A stretch of 64,000 nt of DNA from Rhizopus arrhizus (lineage: Eukaryota > Mucoromycota > Mucoromycetes > Mucorales > Rhizopodaceae), in assembly GCA_024220505.1 (NCBI GenBank), contig JAKZZE010000038.1, positions 248,001 to 312,000 of the forward strand. The letters run 5' to 3'. A program made the translations under genes and the position numbers. Positions 46,060 through 55,713 of this stretch are shown here, piece by piece (position 1 is the stretch's first letter; the number at the start of each line of letters is the position of its first letter). The notes below the pieces were generated by a model, which was given only the letters and a program-made list of their open reading frames with translations, had not been told where the DNA came from and did no database searches.

Positions 46060-47091
46060 TTAATATCCAATATAAAGGTCATCAGCCTCAATAACTGCAC
46101 GGTATCGCTCTGGCATACTTTTAATAAACGTTTGGCATTCTTCAGCTGTGATTTGGTACCAAGTGTGTCCTATACGGTCCCATAGCTCATGTATACCACA
46201 TGGAGGACAGTCATAGTTTCTAAACAACCGTCTTTTAAGTAATTGCCACATGTTTTCGATTGGGTTTAAGTCTGGTGATTGTGGTGGCCATTTCATTACA
46301 TGAAACTCTTGCTCATTTAGCCATTTTGATACGACTTTAGCTGTATGCTTGGGGTCATTGTCCTGCATAAAGATGAATTGATTGGTAGAATTTCCACTTT
46401 CTTCCATATACCAAGCCAAAGACTTCATCAAATCATCTTGTAAAACCTCCAAATAGACGTCCTTTGTCATGCACTTGCCCACATCCACAATATAGCCTGG
46501 GCCATACCAGCTAATACAGCTCCATACCATTATAGAACCTCCTTCATGCTTCACTGTCTCACGAACCTGATGCTTTTTTAACGGTTTACCTGGCACTTTC
46601 CATGCATAAGACTTTCCGTCGGATCCAAAACGGTTGACTTTAGTTTCGTCAGACCATATGACGTTCATCCAATCGTTTACTGTCCAGTCAATGTGCTGAC
46701 GAGCCCATTGGAGCCTCCTCTTTCTATTTCTTTCATTAATTAAAGGTTTCTTTGGTTTCACAAATGAGACCAAACCAGCATCTTTTAATGCCCTACGGAC
46801 AGTATCTACAGAAACTGACTTGCCCAGGCTCTGCTCCAACGACTGCTGTGCTTGTACAGCGTTTTCGAGTCCATCTGTTGTTACAGCACGAACAAGATGC
46901 TGTTGCTCCCGTTTAGTGAGCGCTTTTGGTCTGCCACCCTTGTCATTTCTAGCAGGCAAACCTAATTCTAAGCGAATCTTATGAACAGTAGATGATGATA
47001 CTTTGACTATCTTTGCAATTTTGTGATAAGAATAGCCTTGACGAAGGTAAAGCTCAATGGTGTTCTTGCGATCTTCTGTCAATGGTTGCAT
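46060..47091 (-). CDS. Tc1-like DD34E transposase (Tc1-B)
   Basis: 343 residues from the ATG at 47091 (MQPLTEDRKNTIELYLRQGY); the frame is open further upstream but only to a TTG. Two N-terminal helix-turn-helix regions bind the inverted ends: YSYHKIAKIVKVSSSTVHKI and VSVDTVRRALKDAGL, joined by GGRPKAL (a GRPR-like hook). Catalytic residues: VIWSDET, MQDNDPKHT and SPDLNPIENMW; 34 residues separate the second Asp from the Glu. The family cuts and pastes at TA. No stop or shift is seen, so the protein may be functional, though its right inverted end is split by Ty3-B. Confidence 0.95.
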   Translation of the reverse strand: MQPLTEDRKNTIELYLRQGYSYHKIAKIVKVSSSTVHKIRLELGLPARNDKGGRPKALTKREQQHLVRAVTTDGLENAVQAQQSLEQSLGKSVSVDTVRRALKDAGLVSFVKPKKPLINERNRKRRLQWARQHIDWTVNDWMNVIWSDETKVNRFGSDGKSYAWKVPGKPLKKHQVRETVKHEGGSIMVWSCISWYGPGYIVDVGKCMTKDVYLEVLQDDLMKSLAWYMEESGNSTNQFIFMQDNDPKHTAKVVSKWLNEQEFHVMKWPPQSPDLNPIENMWQLLKRRLFRNYDCPPCGIHELWDRIGHTWYQITAEECQTFIKSMPERYRAVIEADDLYIGY

Positions 47092-47462
47092 GTTGGGTAA
47101 TGACTTGGTAGATGTCGAGATGTCGAAATGAGAATGTATGAATGACAAAAGAAAAAAAGTAGAAAAATAATGCGCACCGATGAATTAGTAAGCAGCGAAA
47201 GTTCTGGAAAGATTGGAGGATGCAGTGACTGCGTTTACCGCAATCGACCAACTCCTAAAACGTGGCCGCAAAACCGTTCGAATGTACCTTTGAGTTTTGA
47301 TTGTCCGTAGCACTGGTTAGGGTGCGCGTAGGGTGACGTATCATACGTCATCAGAAAGCCAAGGGTTTGTACTTTGAGGTAATATGTATTATAGGTAGCA
47401 CTTAATAAGAGCAATATGTCGCAAAAGGCGCAGAAAGAAAAAAATACGTTTTGTGCGAACGG

Positions 47463-47878
47463 TGATTTATCCAAGAATAGAAAGGAACAAGAGAGGACGA
47501 GACTCGATAAAGAGGTTGCTTTATTTAATAAGAAAATGATACTCTATTTATACTTTTCATACACGGATAATATTTCATGTCATGGATTAATAATTAATGA
47601 GTATGATATAACTGATGACAAATAGATAATGGTTACGTGTTCTTCCATTGTTATCTTTGTCATCATAAGCATTTATCCATAGAATACTCGTATATGATTG
47701 ACTGCGATTGACTGTGATTTAGTCCCTGGATTTAATATAATTTAACCGTGCAATTACGCAGCATCTTATTCTTAATGAAGATTTATCCGAATTAACCTGT
47801 AGTCTATCTATTGGATATATTTTACATGTAGCTTATTAATACTGTTTTCATATCGAGTTATGAATGATGGATACATCA
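47463..47878 (-). repeat. 3' LTR of Ty3-B
   Basis: 416 bp, TG...CA, same sequence as 52998-53413 as far as I can read. On the minus strand it holds GTATAAATAGAG (TATA) and AATAAAG (polyadenylation). Confidence 0.97.
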
Positions 47879-48084
47879 TTGCCCCCTTCCAGGTTGGAAC
47901 AACCGATGAGCATCATGAATAACGAAGAGTACAGGGATCATATCCAATATGACTTCTTAGGCTGTTTATATTAAAGACGTAAGTGTAGAGGAAAGAGAGA
48001 GTATGCTCTTCTGGTATATAATCGATAAAAACCCAAAAAACCTCTTGAGGAAAAAAGTAATGGGAAAAGATCATATTCAGCTCG

Positions 48085-51000
48085 TTACTTTGTCTTGTTT
48101 CGTTTGTTAAAATTATTAGTCTTGGTTGGAACATTGGTATGAGATGAGCGTTTACGTTTGCCAATGTTATTATTGACGTTACGTCTTGCCCAGTACTGTT
48201 CTATCATACTCATGTCATCAAAACTTGAGGCAGGTTCCCAGGTATCATATTCTGGAGGATAACCTTTCCATCTTACTAGGTATTTATAATTACTAGTGTT
48301 ATTTCCTTTATGTTGGATAATTGCCTGCACATCGTACTGTTGTTGGTCAGCGCGATTATTAACAACGTTGTCTGTAGAGATGAGTTTGATGTGCGAGGTA
48401 GGTACGTCGCGCGATAATAGTGTACCTGTTTTATCCGTCAAAATGTAGCTACCATTTTTTGTGACTCCATGTACGACAAAGGGGCCCTCGTACCTTGGGT
48501 CAGTTTTACTATTTCTATTCACATTTTTTATCATAACTTCGCTATTATTAGGAAATTGTTGATGTACAATGCGGTGTTTCTTTGTAAAATACTCGTTGTC
48601 AGTTCTTTGAGTAGTCATAATACGGTTACGTATAGCAGGGATTACTATGTTGTTCATATTGTCTAATTTATTTTCTAGTGCTTTAGCATACTGCTGACTA
48701 GAGTTAGGTATTGAGGATTGTGCATTGGAATAATCCTGAAATTCATTTGGTTGTCTATTATACATAAGCACAAATGGTCTGGAATGATGTAATCTAGAAT
48801 ATTTGCAATTCATAGCATATTGAATACTAGGAAGGAAAAGATTCCACTCGTCTTTCTTGCCTTGTAATCTTTTAACAAGAGCTCGTTTGGCTATTCCGAC
48901 AAACGATTCGTTAGTCGAATTTCCCAATGGGTTATAAGGCAGTGAAAGTCTATGGTCAATACCACAGGTTTCCATTAATGAATTAAATATTTCATTAGTG
49001 AATTCTGTACCGTTATCTGAACTAAGCTTTTTGGGCCAACCAAAAGTGCAAAAGATATCTCTAAGTTCATTAGCTATGGATACTGCAGTTTTATCCATTA
49101 ATGGTCTTAGAATTGTAAATCTTGTGAAGAGATCAACTAGGACTAAAATGAAATTATGTCCTTCTGTTGATGTAATGTTCAGGGTACCGAGGTCAATACA
49201 GACGTGATCAAAAGGACCATCTGGTAGAATACTACGGGGAGGGTGATACCCGTGTTTGCCAATATTAAATTGTTGACATTTAGGACAATTGGATACTAGC
49301 TGCAATGCATCTTTTTTAATATTAATCCAGTGCAAATTATCATTGTGGATTGTCTTTACAATAGCATCAGCCCCAAAGTGTCCAAGTAGATGTGCCTTTA
49401 ATAATAGGTTATGACGTTCCTCTTCTGGTGGTGTCATATAGTCTACTAGCTGTACAGCTCTTTGTTTTATGTTTGTACTGTTGTCTGTAGTACGTTTACT
49501 CTGTGACTTTGTATTTTTATTTTTTATGGAAAGTTGCTGAGGATTATTATCTCCCCCCAGTCTTTTTTCCGTATCGTCTGAAAAAAGACGAGAAAGTGAA
49601 TCCGGCAACACATTTTCAATTCCTGGACGATGGATTACTTTGAATGTATAGTTGAAAATAGTTTCGAACCAATTCAGCATCATGGGATTAGGAATGTTTT
49701 GTGTGCCAAGATAGACCAAACTTTTATGATCAGTATACAGCGTGAATTGAGATCCATACAACCACTTGTGAAATCTTTCAAAAAGATAACAGATGGCTAA
49801 CAGCTCTCGTTTAGTTGTCGAGTAGTTCATTTCTGACTTCGACAGTGCTCTTGCTGCGAATCCAATATAGCGAGTTTTATCGTCAATAATTTGATAAAGT
49901 ACACCGCCAATTCCTGTGTTGCTAGCATCTGTAGCTAGCTGTAATTCATGACGCATGTCAGGTATAGACAGAACAGGAGCATTAGATAAGGCTGTTTGTA
50001 TATTTCGAAAAGCCTGTAGGTATTTGTCAGTCCAAATGTGTTCCAATGAACCTTCGTTACGTAGTTTATCTAACGGTGCGGTCATAGTAGAGAAATTTGG
50101 GAGATGACTTCGAAAATAATTAGCGAGGCCTAGAAAGCGTTGTATATCTTTTCCAGTCTTTGGTATTGGCCATGCTAAAGCATTTGCAACCTTTCTGCTA
50201 TCCAATGAGAGACTATTGTGACTAATAGTGAACCCTAGGATGTTTACCGAAGTTTGCATAAAGTGACATTTATCAATGTTAAGAATAAATTTAGCTGATG
50301 TAAGTCGTTCGATGACAGTATTTACGCATTTGATATGTTCCTCAATATCGGGTCCAGTACCGATAGTTAAATCATCAATGAAACATGTAACGTATGGCAA
50401 GTCATGTAAGAGGGTAGTTAGCACACGTTGGAAATGATTTGGTATAGGGGTCAAACCGAATGGTGCTCTACAGAATTGATATTGTTGACCGTTAAATGTA
50501 AAAGCTGTAAGGGCTCTATGCTCATCAGCTAGAGGTAACCGATGAAAAGCTTGTTTGAGGTCAAGTACTGTGAATAGTGTCGCAGCACTCATTTTTTGAT
50601 GCAACTCAGCTATCAATGGTAATTGAAAGCGGTCGGTACGATCTTTTATGAGTATTGCATTGATATGTCTGGGGTCTATACACACCCGTACATCGTCACT
50701 ATAATTACCATTAGCATCCTTTTTACGTACAGTCAACAAAGGAGAGTTAAATGCAGTATTAGGAGGAGCTATTTCAATTACACCATCTGCTAACCATTTA
50801 TCAACCTGTTCTTGTACTTTAGGCTGGATTGACAGTGCAATAGGATACTGTCGTCTATAAGTGGTTTTACCTGGTTCAGTTTCCAAGCGAACTATCGCTT
50901 CAGGTAGAGGACATGCAGACGTGCTAGGGATCTTAGCATTGGCGCTCAAATATGGCTGTAATGCGTCCATAAGTTGTTCACGCTGTTGGTGAGTACCAGC

Positions 51001-51873
51001 GGGTGACTTATTAGGTTTGATAGGTGAAGGGTCTATTGGATCAGGTATTGTAGAGATATTAGGACTATCCCACGTAACAGCTAAACCTGTCAAGTTAATG
51101 TTTAACTTAGGCATAAGATCTGTACCAATACAAATAGGTATATCCTTATCAAACTTAAAAATTTCAAATTCATGTAAGACATTGATTCCGTTATAAAATA
51201 CTTTTATTTGATCTGTAATAGCAGTTCTAGATACCAAGGTATTCAAACTAGCTAATTGTAATTTTCCTGAAACAGGAAAAGTTCTAACGTTTATAATTTT
51301 TGCTAGGTCAGGAGAGATCGTAGAAGTATTACACCCAGTATCAACCAAAGCCCAAGTACGGACATTTTCTATAGTGATGGGTACAAAAAAGGAATCAGTA
51401 CGTTTGTTATTAAAACTGTGAAGTTTTGTATTAAACGGTTGCAACTTACATAATGATGAGTAGTAGTGGATGTCCTTGACGGCTTCATCGTCAAGATCCT
51501 GTTCTTCATCGTGGCTTTGTTGGTTGGCAGGGTTGTATTTAGAAGCATTTGTACCCATTGCTTTATCTTCACTGCCAGTCAACTGAAGTGAGCGGAATGC
51601 CCTGGTTATGGTAGGTGCAGTAGAGGAGGAGGAGGCAGAACCAGCAGAAAGAGGTTGATTCCTTTTAGGGCAAACATTTAAATGCTCCCTAGTAAAAGGA
51701 GCGTTGCATTTAAAGCAACGCTTACTAGATGTCTCTTTGTTCATACTGTTAGCAATTCCAAGTTCCTGAGCCTTTTTACAACGATCTGTTGTGTGGTTGC
51801 ACTTTCCATGGATGATACAAGTCCTTCCATCCGTACGGTGGTTTCTTTTATGAATACCACTGGGAGGGTTCAA
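48085..51873 (-). CDS. Ty3-B Pol polyprotein: PR, RT, RNase H, INT, chromodomain
   Basis: About 1262 residues, overlapping the end of gag in the -1 frame; no ATG is near the start, so it is probably made by frameshifting (open back to a TAA near 51910). A Cys/His knuckle-like CIIHGKCNHTTDRC and CFKCNAPFTREHLNVC open it. Then protease ALVDTGCNTSTI; reverse transcriptase TVLDLKQAFHRLPL, RAPFGLTPIPNHFQRVL and the catalytic CFIDDLTIG; RNase H TDASNTGIGGVLYQ and FTLYTDHKSLVYL; integrase HLLGHFGADAIVKTIH with CPKCQQF, CIDLGTLN, SSDNGTEFTNE, NSTNESFVGIAKRAL; and a chromodomain YLVRWKGYPPEYDTWEPASS at the C-terminus. All catalytic residues are visible. Confidence 0.96.
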   Translation of the reverse strand: MNPPSGIHKRNHRTDGRTCIIHGKCNHTTDRCKKAQELGIANSMNKETSSKRCFKCNAPFTREHLNVCPKRNQPLSAGSASSSSTAPTITRAFRSLQLTGSEDKAMGTNASKYNPANQQSHDEEQDLDDEAVKDIHYYSSLCKLQPFNTKLHSFNNKRTDSFFVPITIENVRTWALVDTGCNTSTISPDLAKIINVRTFPVSGKLQLASLNTLVSRTAITDQIKVFYNGINVLHEFEIFKFDKDIPICIGTDLMPKLNINLTGLAVTWDSPNISTIPDPIDPSPIKPNKSPAGTHQQREQLMDALQPYLSANAKIPSTSACPLPEAIVRLETEPGKTTYRRQYPIALSIQPKVQEQVDKWLADGVIEIAPPNTAFNSPLLTVRKKDANGNYSDDVRVCIDPRHINAILIKDRTDRFQLPLIAELHQKMSAATLFTVLDLKQAFHRLPLADEHRALTAFTFNGQQYQFCRAPFGLTPIPNHFQRVLTTLLHDLPYVTCFIDDLTIGTGPDIEEHIKCVNTVIERLTSAKFILNIDKCHFMQTSVNILGFTISHNSLSLDSRKVANALAWPIPKTGKDIQRFLGLANYFRSHLPNFSTMTAPLDKLRNEGSLEHIWTDKYLQAFRNIQTALSNAPVLSIPDMRHELQLATDASNTGIGGVLYQIIDDKTRYIGFAARALSKSEMNYSTTKRELLAICYLFERFHKWLYGSQFTLYTDHKSLVYLGTQNIPNPMMLNWFETIFNYTFKVIHRPGIENVLPDSLSRLFSDDTEKRLGGDNNPQQLSIKNKNTKSQSKRTTDNSTNIKQRAVQLVDYMTPPEEERHNLLLKAHLLGHFGADAIVKTIHNDNLHWINIKKDALQLVSNCPKCQQFNIGKHGYHPPRSILPDGPFDHVCIDLGTLNITSTEGHNFILVLVDLFTRFTILRPLMDKTAVSIANELRDIFCTFGWPKKLSSDNGTEFTNEIFNSLMETCGIDHRLSLPYNPLGNSTNESFVGIAKRALVKRLQGKKDEWNLFLPSIQYAMNCKYSRLHHSRPFVLMYNRQPNEFQDYSNAQSSIPNSSQQYAKALENKLDNMNNIVIPAIRNRIMTTQRTDNEYFTKKHRIVHQQFPNNSEVMIKNVNRNSKTDPRYEGPFVVHGVTKNGSYILTDKTGTLLSRDVPTSHIKLISTDNVVNNRADQQQYDVQAIIQHKGNNTSNYKYLVRWKGYPPEYDTWEPASSFDDMSMIEQYWARRNVNNNIGKRKRSSHTNVPTKTNNFNKRNKTK

Positions 51874-52946
51874 CCCGTTGACTTGAGAGGGTTGGTTATT
51901 GAATTTTTAGTTGACATATGGGGCAAGGTCTGTTGTTTCGTATGAAACTTTCTTGCGATACTAGAAAGGAGGTTTATGTCATTCTTTGCCTCCTGATCAA
52001 GACTGACGATGGCCATGTTGACATGATTTTGGAGGCTACTAGTGAGGGAGTTCACAAACAAAATAGCCAAAAAATCGTCAGCTACGGGAGTGGCTTCACG
52101 CTTGAGCTTCAAGAAGCGGTCAGTGTATTTTTCCACAGATTCGTCAGGTTGCATGCTGGTGGTTAACAGCTCTCTTGAGGCGTGGGCTTGAGCCTCAGTG
52201 GATTCGATGCCATATTTCAAGGTTAATTGTTCCTTGAATATGGTCCAAGATAAATTCTTCTTTACCCGTAATTCATCATACCAAGAACGCTGAGTATGGG
52301 TAAGGGAGAAAGGGATGAGGCGCTGCCAATGCACCTGTACATCCAAGCGGTACGCAAAGAGTATATCCTCAAAACGTCGGATACAGTCAGCAATGTCTTT
52401 AAAGACGGGCAATGCTGAGTTCTCTACATTACCAGTGTACTGAAACAAAGGTAAGTTTTGAGGAACCACCGTAGGTTGACTGTTAGAACCGTTAATGGCA
52501 GAGCCATTGGTCTGTATAGTCAAGTTATTAGCCAATTTTGCTTGCAAGTCCAACAAGGAGGCCAAGATGGTAGACTTGGTCGTGTATTCACGGGAAAGGT
52601 TAGCCAGTTGCTTTCCTGAAAGCTCTTGACCTGTGATAGCCGCAGCAATTTGTTCTACCTGTTTCGTCAAAGTCTGGACGGTAGCCGTCAAATTACGACT
52701 ACCCGAGACCTGAGAAGGTGGTGCTGCGCCACTGCCCTTGACACCAGCGAGTGGAGAGGCCATAGCCCTGGGTTCAACTTCTTCCATCTCTATATCTTCT
52801 GTAATAGAGTTTGGAGATCCAGTAAGAGGAAGTTCAATCCCATTAACCATGGAGGGCTTTTCAAGTCTAGGACCAATGAAAGCAGGGTCACTTTCAGAAA
52901 GAAGGGTTTCTTCGTTGTAAGCCAAAAGATTAGAGTTGATAGACAT
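51870..52946 (-). CDS. Ty3-B Gag
   Basis: 358 residues from the first ATG (52946, MSINSNLLAYNEETLLSESD); the upstream in-frame part lacks an ATG. It has an acidic/Pro-rich N-terminus, a coiled-coil-like stretch (VQTLTKQVEQIAAAITGQEL) and a capsid-like retrotransposon-gag core (FEDILFAYRLDVQVHWQRLI; RSWYDELRVKKNLSWTIFKE; SVEKYTDRFLKLKREAT). It ends NPLKSTG-stop at 51870. The zinc-knuckle region lies in the overlapping Pol frame rather than in Gag. Confidence 0.92.
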   Translation of the reverse strand: MSINSNLLAYNEETLLSESDPAFIGPRLEKPSMVNGIELPLTGSPNSITEDIEMEEVEPRAMASPLAGVKGSGAAPPSQVSGSRNLTATVQTLTKQVEQIAAAITGQELSGKQLANLSREYTTKSTILASLLDLQAKLANNLTIQTNGSAINGSNSQPTVVPQNLPLFQYTGNVENSALPVFKDIADCIRRFEDILFAYRLDVQVHWQRLIPFSLTHTQRSWYDELRVKKNLSWTIFKEQLTLKYGIESTEAQAHASRELLTTSMQPDESVEKYTDRFLKLKREATPVADDFLAILFVNSLTSSLQNHVNMAIVSLDQEAKNDINLLSSIARKFHTKQQTLPHMSTKNSITNPLKSTG

Positions 52947-52997
52947 GTTTGAGAATAGCGTAGTAATAATAGAGTAAAGAGAATTCGTCAAAAAAAA

Positions 52998-53413
52998 TGA
53001 TTTATCCAAGAATAGAAAGGAACAAGAGAGGACGAGACTCGATAAAGAGGTTGCTTTATTTAATAAGAAAATGATACTCTATTTATACTTTTCATACACG
53101 GATAATATTTCATGTCATGGATTAATAATTAATGAGTATGATATAACTGATGACAAATAGATAATGGTTACGTGTTCTTCCATTGTTATCTTTGTCATCA
53201 TAAGCATTTATCCATAGAATACTCGTATATGATTGACTGCGATTGACTGTGATTTAGTCCCTGGATTTAATATAATTTAACCGTGCAATTACGCAGCATC
53301 TTATTCTTAATGAAGATTTATCCGAATTAACCTGTAGTCTATCTATTGGATATATTTTACATGTAGCTTATTAATACTGTTTTCATATCGAGTTATGAAT
53401 GATGGATACATCA
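52998..53413 (-). repeat. 5' LTR of Ty3-B
   Basis: Same 416-bp sequence as the 3' LTR. Immediately inside it (minus strand) is TTTTTTTGACGAATTC, resembling TTTTTTTGAATGAATTC just inside the Ty3-A LTR; neither begins with the TGG of common tRNA primer sites. Confidence 0.97.
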
Positions 53414-53435
53414 AACGGTTTTGCTGGCCACTGTA

Positions 53436-54070
53436 AATCTGGTCAACTTGCTCCTGCTTATGAAGGACCATATACAGTCGTACGTAAAAATAAAGGAAAT
53501 GCCTATATCTTACGTGACGAAACTGGTGTCCTTATGCCTCGTGCCTACACTTCTGTTGAGCTGAAATTAATCTCTAATGAAGAAGTGATCGAACTGGATG
53601 ATGAAGGTAATGAAATCATAAATTTCGAAATCGAGGCAGTTATAAACCATCGTGGCCCTCCAAAAGACCGTGAGTACCTTGTACGTTGGAAAAACTATAG
53701 CAGTGAGTGGGATGAATGGCTATCTGCAGATAAGTTTAATGACCCTAACACACTACGCAACTATTGGAAAAATCTTGGTAAAAAGTATATTCCTCCAAAA
53801 AATGCTTCAATTACCAATTCTCCATCTTCATCTGAAGTATTAAAATCTACACCATCTGGTACTATAAGTGCTGCGATGAAACATTTCTCTTCTGAAGATG
53901 AAACCAATTCTAATTTGGTTGATAAAAAATCCACAATTAAATCTAATGTTGGCTCTTCAACACGATCTGTTAAAAGAACTCGTCGTAATAAGCCTCCAAC
54001 TAAAAACGTTTGTAATACTTCATCCACAATTACTCGATCCAGTAAACGACTTAAATCTCTTCATAAGTAA
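53436..54070 (+). pseudogene. Ty3-A integrase C-terminus and chromodomain
   Basis: Continues the Ty3-A frame after Tc1-B: SGQLAPAYEGPYTVVRKNKG (the GPY/F motif), RDETGVLMPRAYTSVELKLI, then a chromodomain FEIEAVINHRGPPKDREYLV followed by RWKNYSSEWDEWLSADKF. The tail is Ser/Lys/Arg rich (SVKRTRRNKPPTK) and stops at 54070. Chromodomains of this class steer integration towards marked chromatin in other fungi (known of the family). Confidence 0.92.
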
Positions 54071-54177
54071 ATTACTTTTCAAAAAAAAAAACAAAAAAAA
54101 ACAAAAAAAAAAAAACATATATATTAAAAATAGTCACAAGATTTTCTTCAAAGTAATCTCATACTGGTCGGGGGCTA

Positions 54178-54507
54178 TGTCGTATTTACCTCATTAAATA
54201 CTATTATTCGTATGAGATTACTCAGATCTTATATAAGAAATAACAAGTACTGAATACATAATATTATTACATATTCCTTAAAAGCTCATATACAATGTTT
54301 ATATTGTTTAAGCTCAATACTAAAATTGACCTTGAACTCACTTCGGTCCCTGAATAATTTCATTTCCTATATAAAGGCGTAGTTTGATTAAATGGGTTCT
54401 CTCTCTCGTCTTGAAATCTAATAAAGAGGTTACATAGAGACTCATTCACTAGTTTTCAAGTACTATTTCCTTTCTTTTTTCTCACTTTATTATCTGCAAA
54501 TATCTCA
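54178..54507 (+). repeat. 3' LTR of Ty3-A
   Basis: Same 330 bp as 40212-40541 as far as I can read; preceded by GGTCGGGGGCTA, a weak polypurine tract, and followed by the GATCT target duplication. Confidence 0.95.
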
Positions 54508-54512
54508 GATCT

Positions 54513-55680
54513 CGAATACACTTAGTTCGTACGACAACAGGTATTTCTAGAATAACAAGAATCTCTAAATGGACAATCAACAGGAGAAAGAGGGAAAAAA
54601 GAAACTTAATGTCTTGTGATCATGAAGGTCTCCCGCTTTTAGTCTGAAAAGTTACTAGCTCAATCACCAACCTAAAGCTTGGACAAGGTCCGTTACACAC
54701 AGTTTCCGATGCTCAGCACATTTTGAGGACCTTAAGATACAGTATTAGCAAATTGTCAGTCTGAAGGCACTGTAGGAAGCTAGATTTTGAGTCTGGAAGT
54801 AAGGAATCGAAGAATTTCATCAGCTGTATTAGCCGGAAAAAGCGATGAATGTGGTATCACGACAAGCCATTGTATACAATAGAGGGCTGGAAGTCTGCTA
54901 TCTTTAGCAATGAAACAAATATGAACATTATGGATGCAGATAGTATACACTAATATTGAAAGCAAGTCGAGCAACCTGAGCGATTTTTTCACGATGATCA
55001 AACAATGAAGCATGCTGGCTGCTCTGTTATGTTTTAAGGCTGTATTAGATATTGAAGACCGGAATATGTGTGTCAAGTATATGATGGTATAATGAACTCA
55101 GAAATATACACATATATTTCGCTTACTTCATACCACAAAAGCCTAGCGTATAGTGGTCTAAAACGTCGTAATCTCTCGTTTCAGTATGACAATGACACAA
55201 GGCACAAGTCGACGCATGTCACAAACTCAATATTTGATAACAGCGCTTCTGTGCTACAAGTTTAGCCGCCACTAATCCCGGCCTAAGTCCGCTGAAGCAT
55301 GCCAGGTGGCAATTGATGGCAAAGGTATGATGATACGACACTAGATCAAAAAGGGTCGATGATCTTTGGAAAAGAGTAGTTAAAGAGCCGGGTTCTTTTA
55401 TTGAAAATGATATACACGCATATTATTAGCATATGCAAAGAAGAACATCCGATGATATCAAGAGATGAGATGATTATATAAAGTCTAAGGTCTTAGCCAC
55501 TTTTGCGGTTTTTAGAAAATATAAAATTTTATAAATTTAAAGCACGCTTATCGCTCAGTTTTAACAATGCCATGCTTAGAACATACATAAATTACAATGA
55601 CTAGTATATCCTCCTTCTAGTACAGTTTCATGACTATTGCAATTACCATGAGCAGGTAATGGTAGTTAAAAGCTGAAAAA
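54513..55680 (+). pseudogene. Decayed Tc1-A transposase
   Basis: Several frames show pieces of a Tc1 transposase in the right order: a helix-turn-helix-like TTGISRITRISKWTINRRKR near 54530-54590, then FQYDNDTRHKSTHVTNSIFD (cf. QxDNDPKHTS) near 55180-55240, then PPLIP after VLQV (cf. WPPQSPDLNP), then a WWQL-like stretch and EKSS near 55300-55390. Many stops and shifts break it. This side of Tc1-A is much more decayed than the Ty3-A inside it. Confidence 0.65.
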
Positions 55681-55713
55681 AAGTTTTGTGCACCAGTTTT
55701 GTCCGCTACTGTA

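Larger units (their letters stand above)
47463..53413 (-). mobile_element. Ty3-B: apparently intact chromodomain Ty3/gypsy element
   Basis: 5951 bp on the minus strand. LTRs of 416 bp at 52998-53413 (5') and 47463-47878 (3') read as identical, with 5-bp direct repeats AACGG (47458-47462, 53414-53418). A polypurine tract GGAAGGGGGCAA (47879-47890) precedes the 3' LTR. Gag and Pol frames are both open. This is the best candidate for a currently mobile element in the window. Two solo LTRs of the same family lie at 37908-38323 and 62693-63107. Confidence 0.97.
45808..53433 (-). mobile_element. Tc1-B: Tc1/mariner element with intact transposase, itself split by Ty3-B
   Basis: Inserted at TA (45806-45807; 53434-53435). 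The long inverted ends are about 214 bp: left 45808-46021; right 47263-47462, continuing after Ty3-B at 53419-53433. Outer ends read CAGTGGCCAGCAAAACCGTT. Removing Ty3-B and one AACGG leaves about 1.67 kb. Removing the whole element and one TA restores the Ty3-A frame as VRIPN-KSGQLAPAYEG. Confidence 0.93.
40212..54507 (+). mobile_element. Ty3-A: chromodomain Ty3/gypsy element interrupted by SINE and Tc1-B
   Basis: Two 330-bp LTRs that read as identical (40212-40541, 54178-54507), both TG...CA, flanked by the 5-bp direct repeat GATCT (40207-40211, 54508-54512). A single gag-pol frame begins at 40551. Without its inserts it is about 6.3 kb. Domain order Gag, PR, RT, RNase H, INT, chromodomain places it in Ty3 chromoviruses. 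It has two inserts and one base deletion, so it cannot be autonomous now, yet its LTR identity says it landed recently. Confidence 0.95.
39781..55711 (+). mobile_element. Tc1-A: decayed Tc1/mariner element that hosts the whole nest
   Basis: Perfect inverted ends of 28 bp, starting CAGTAGCGGACAAAACTGGT (39781-39808; inverse at 55684-55711), with TA on both sides (39779-39780, 55712-55713). Subtracting the inserted Ty3-A (40212-54507 plus a 5-bp duplication) leaves about 1.63 kb, the normal size of a Tc1 element. Relics of a transposase lie on the right arm. The LINE frame reads straight across once it is removed, so the LINE was the target. Confidence 0.85.
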
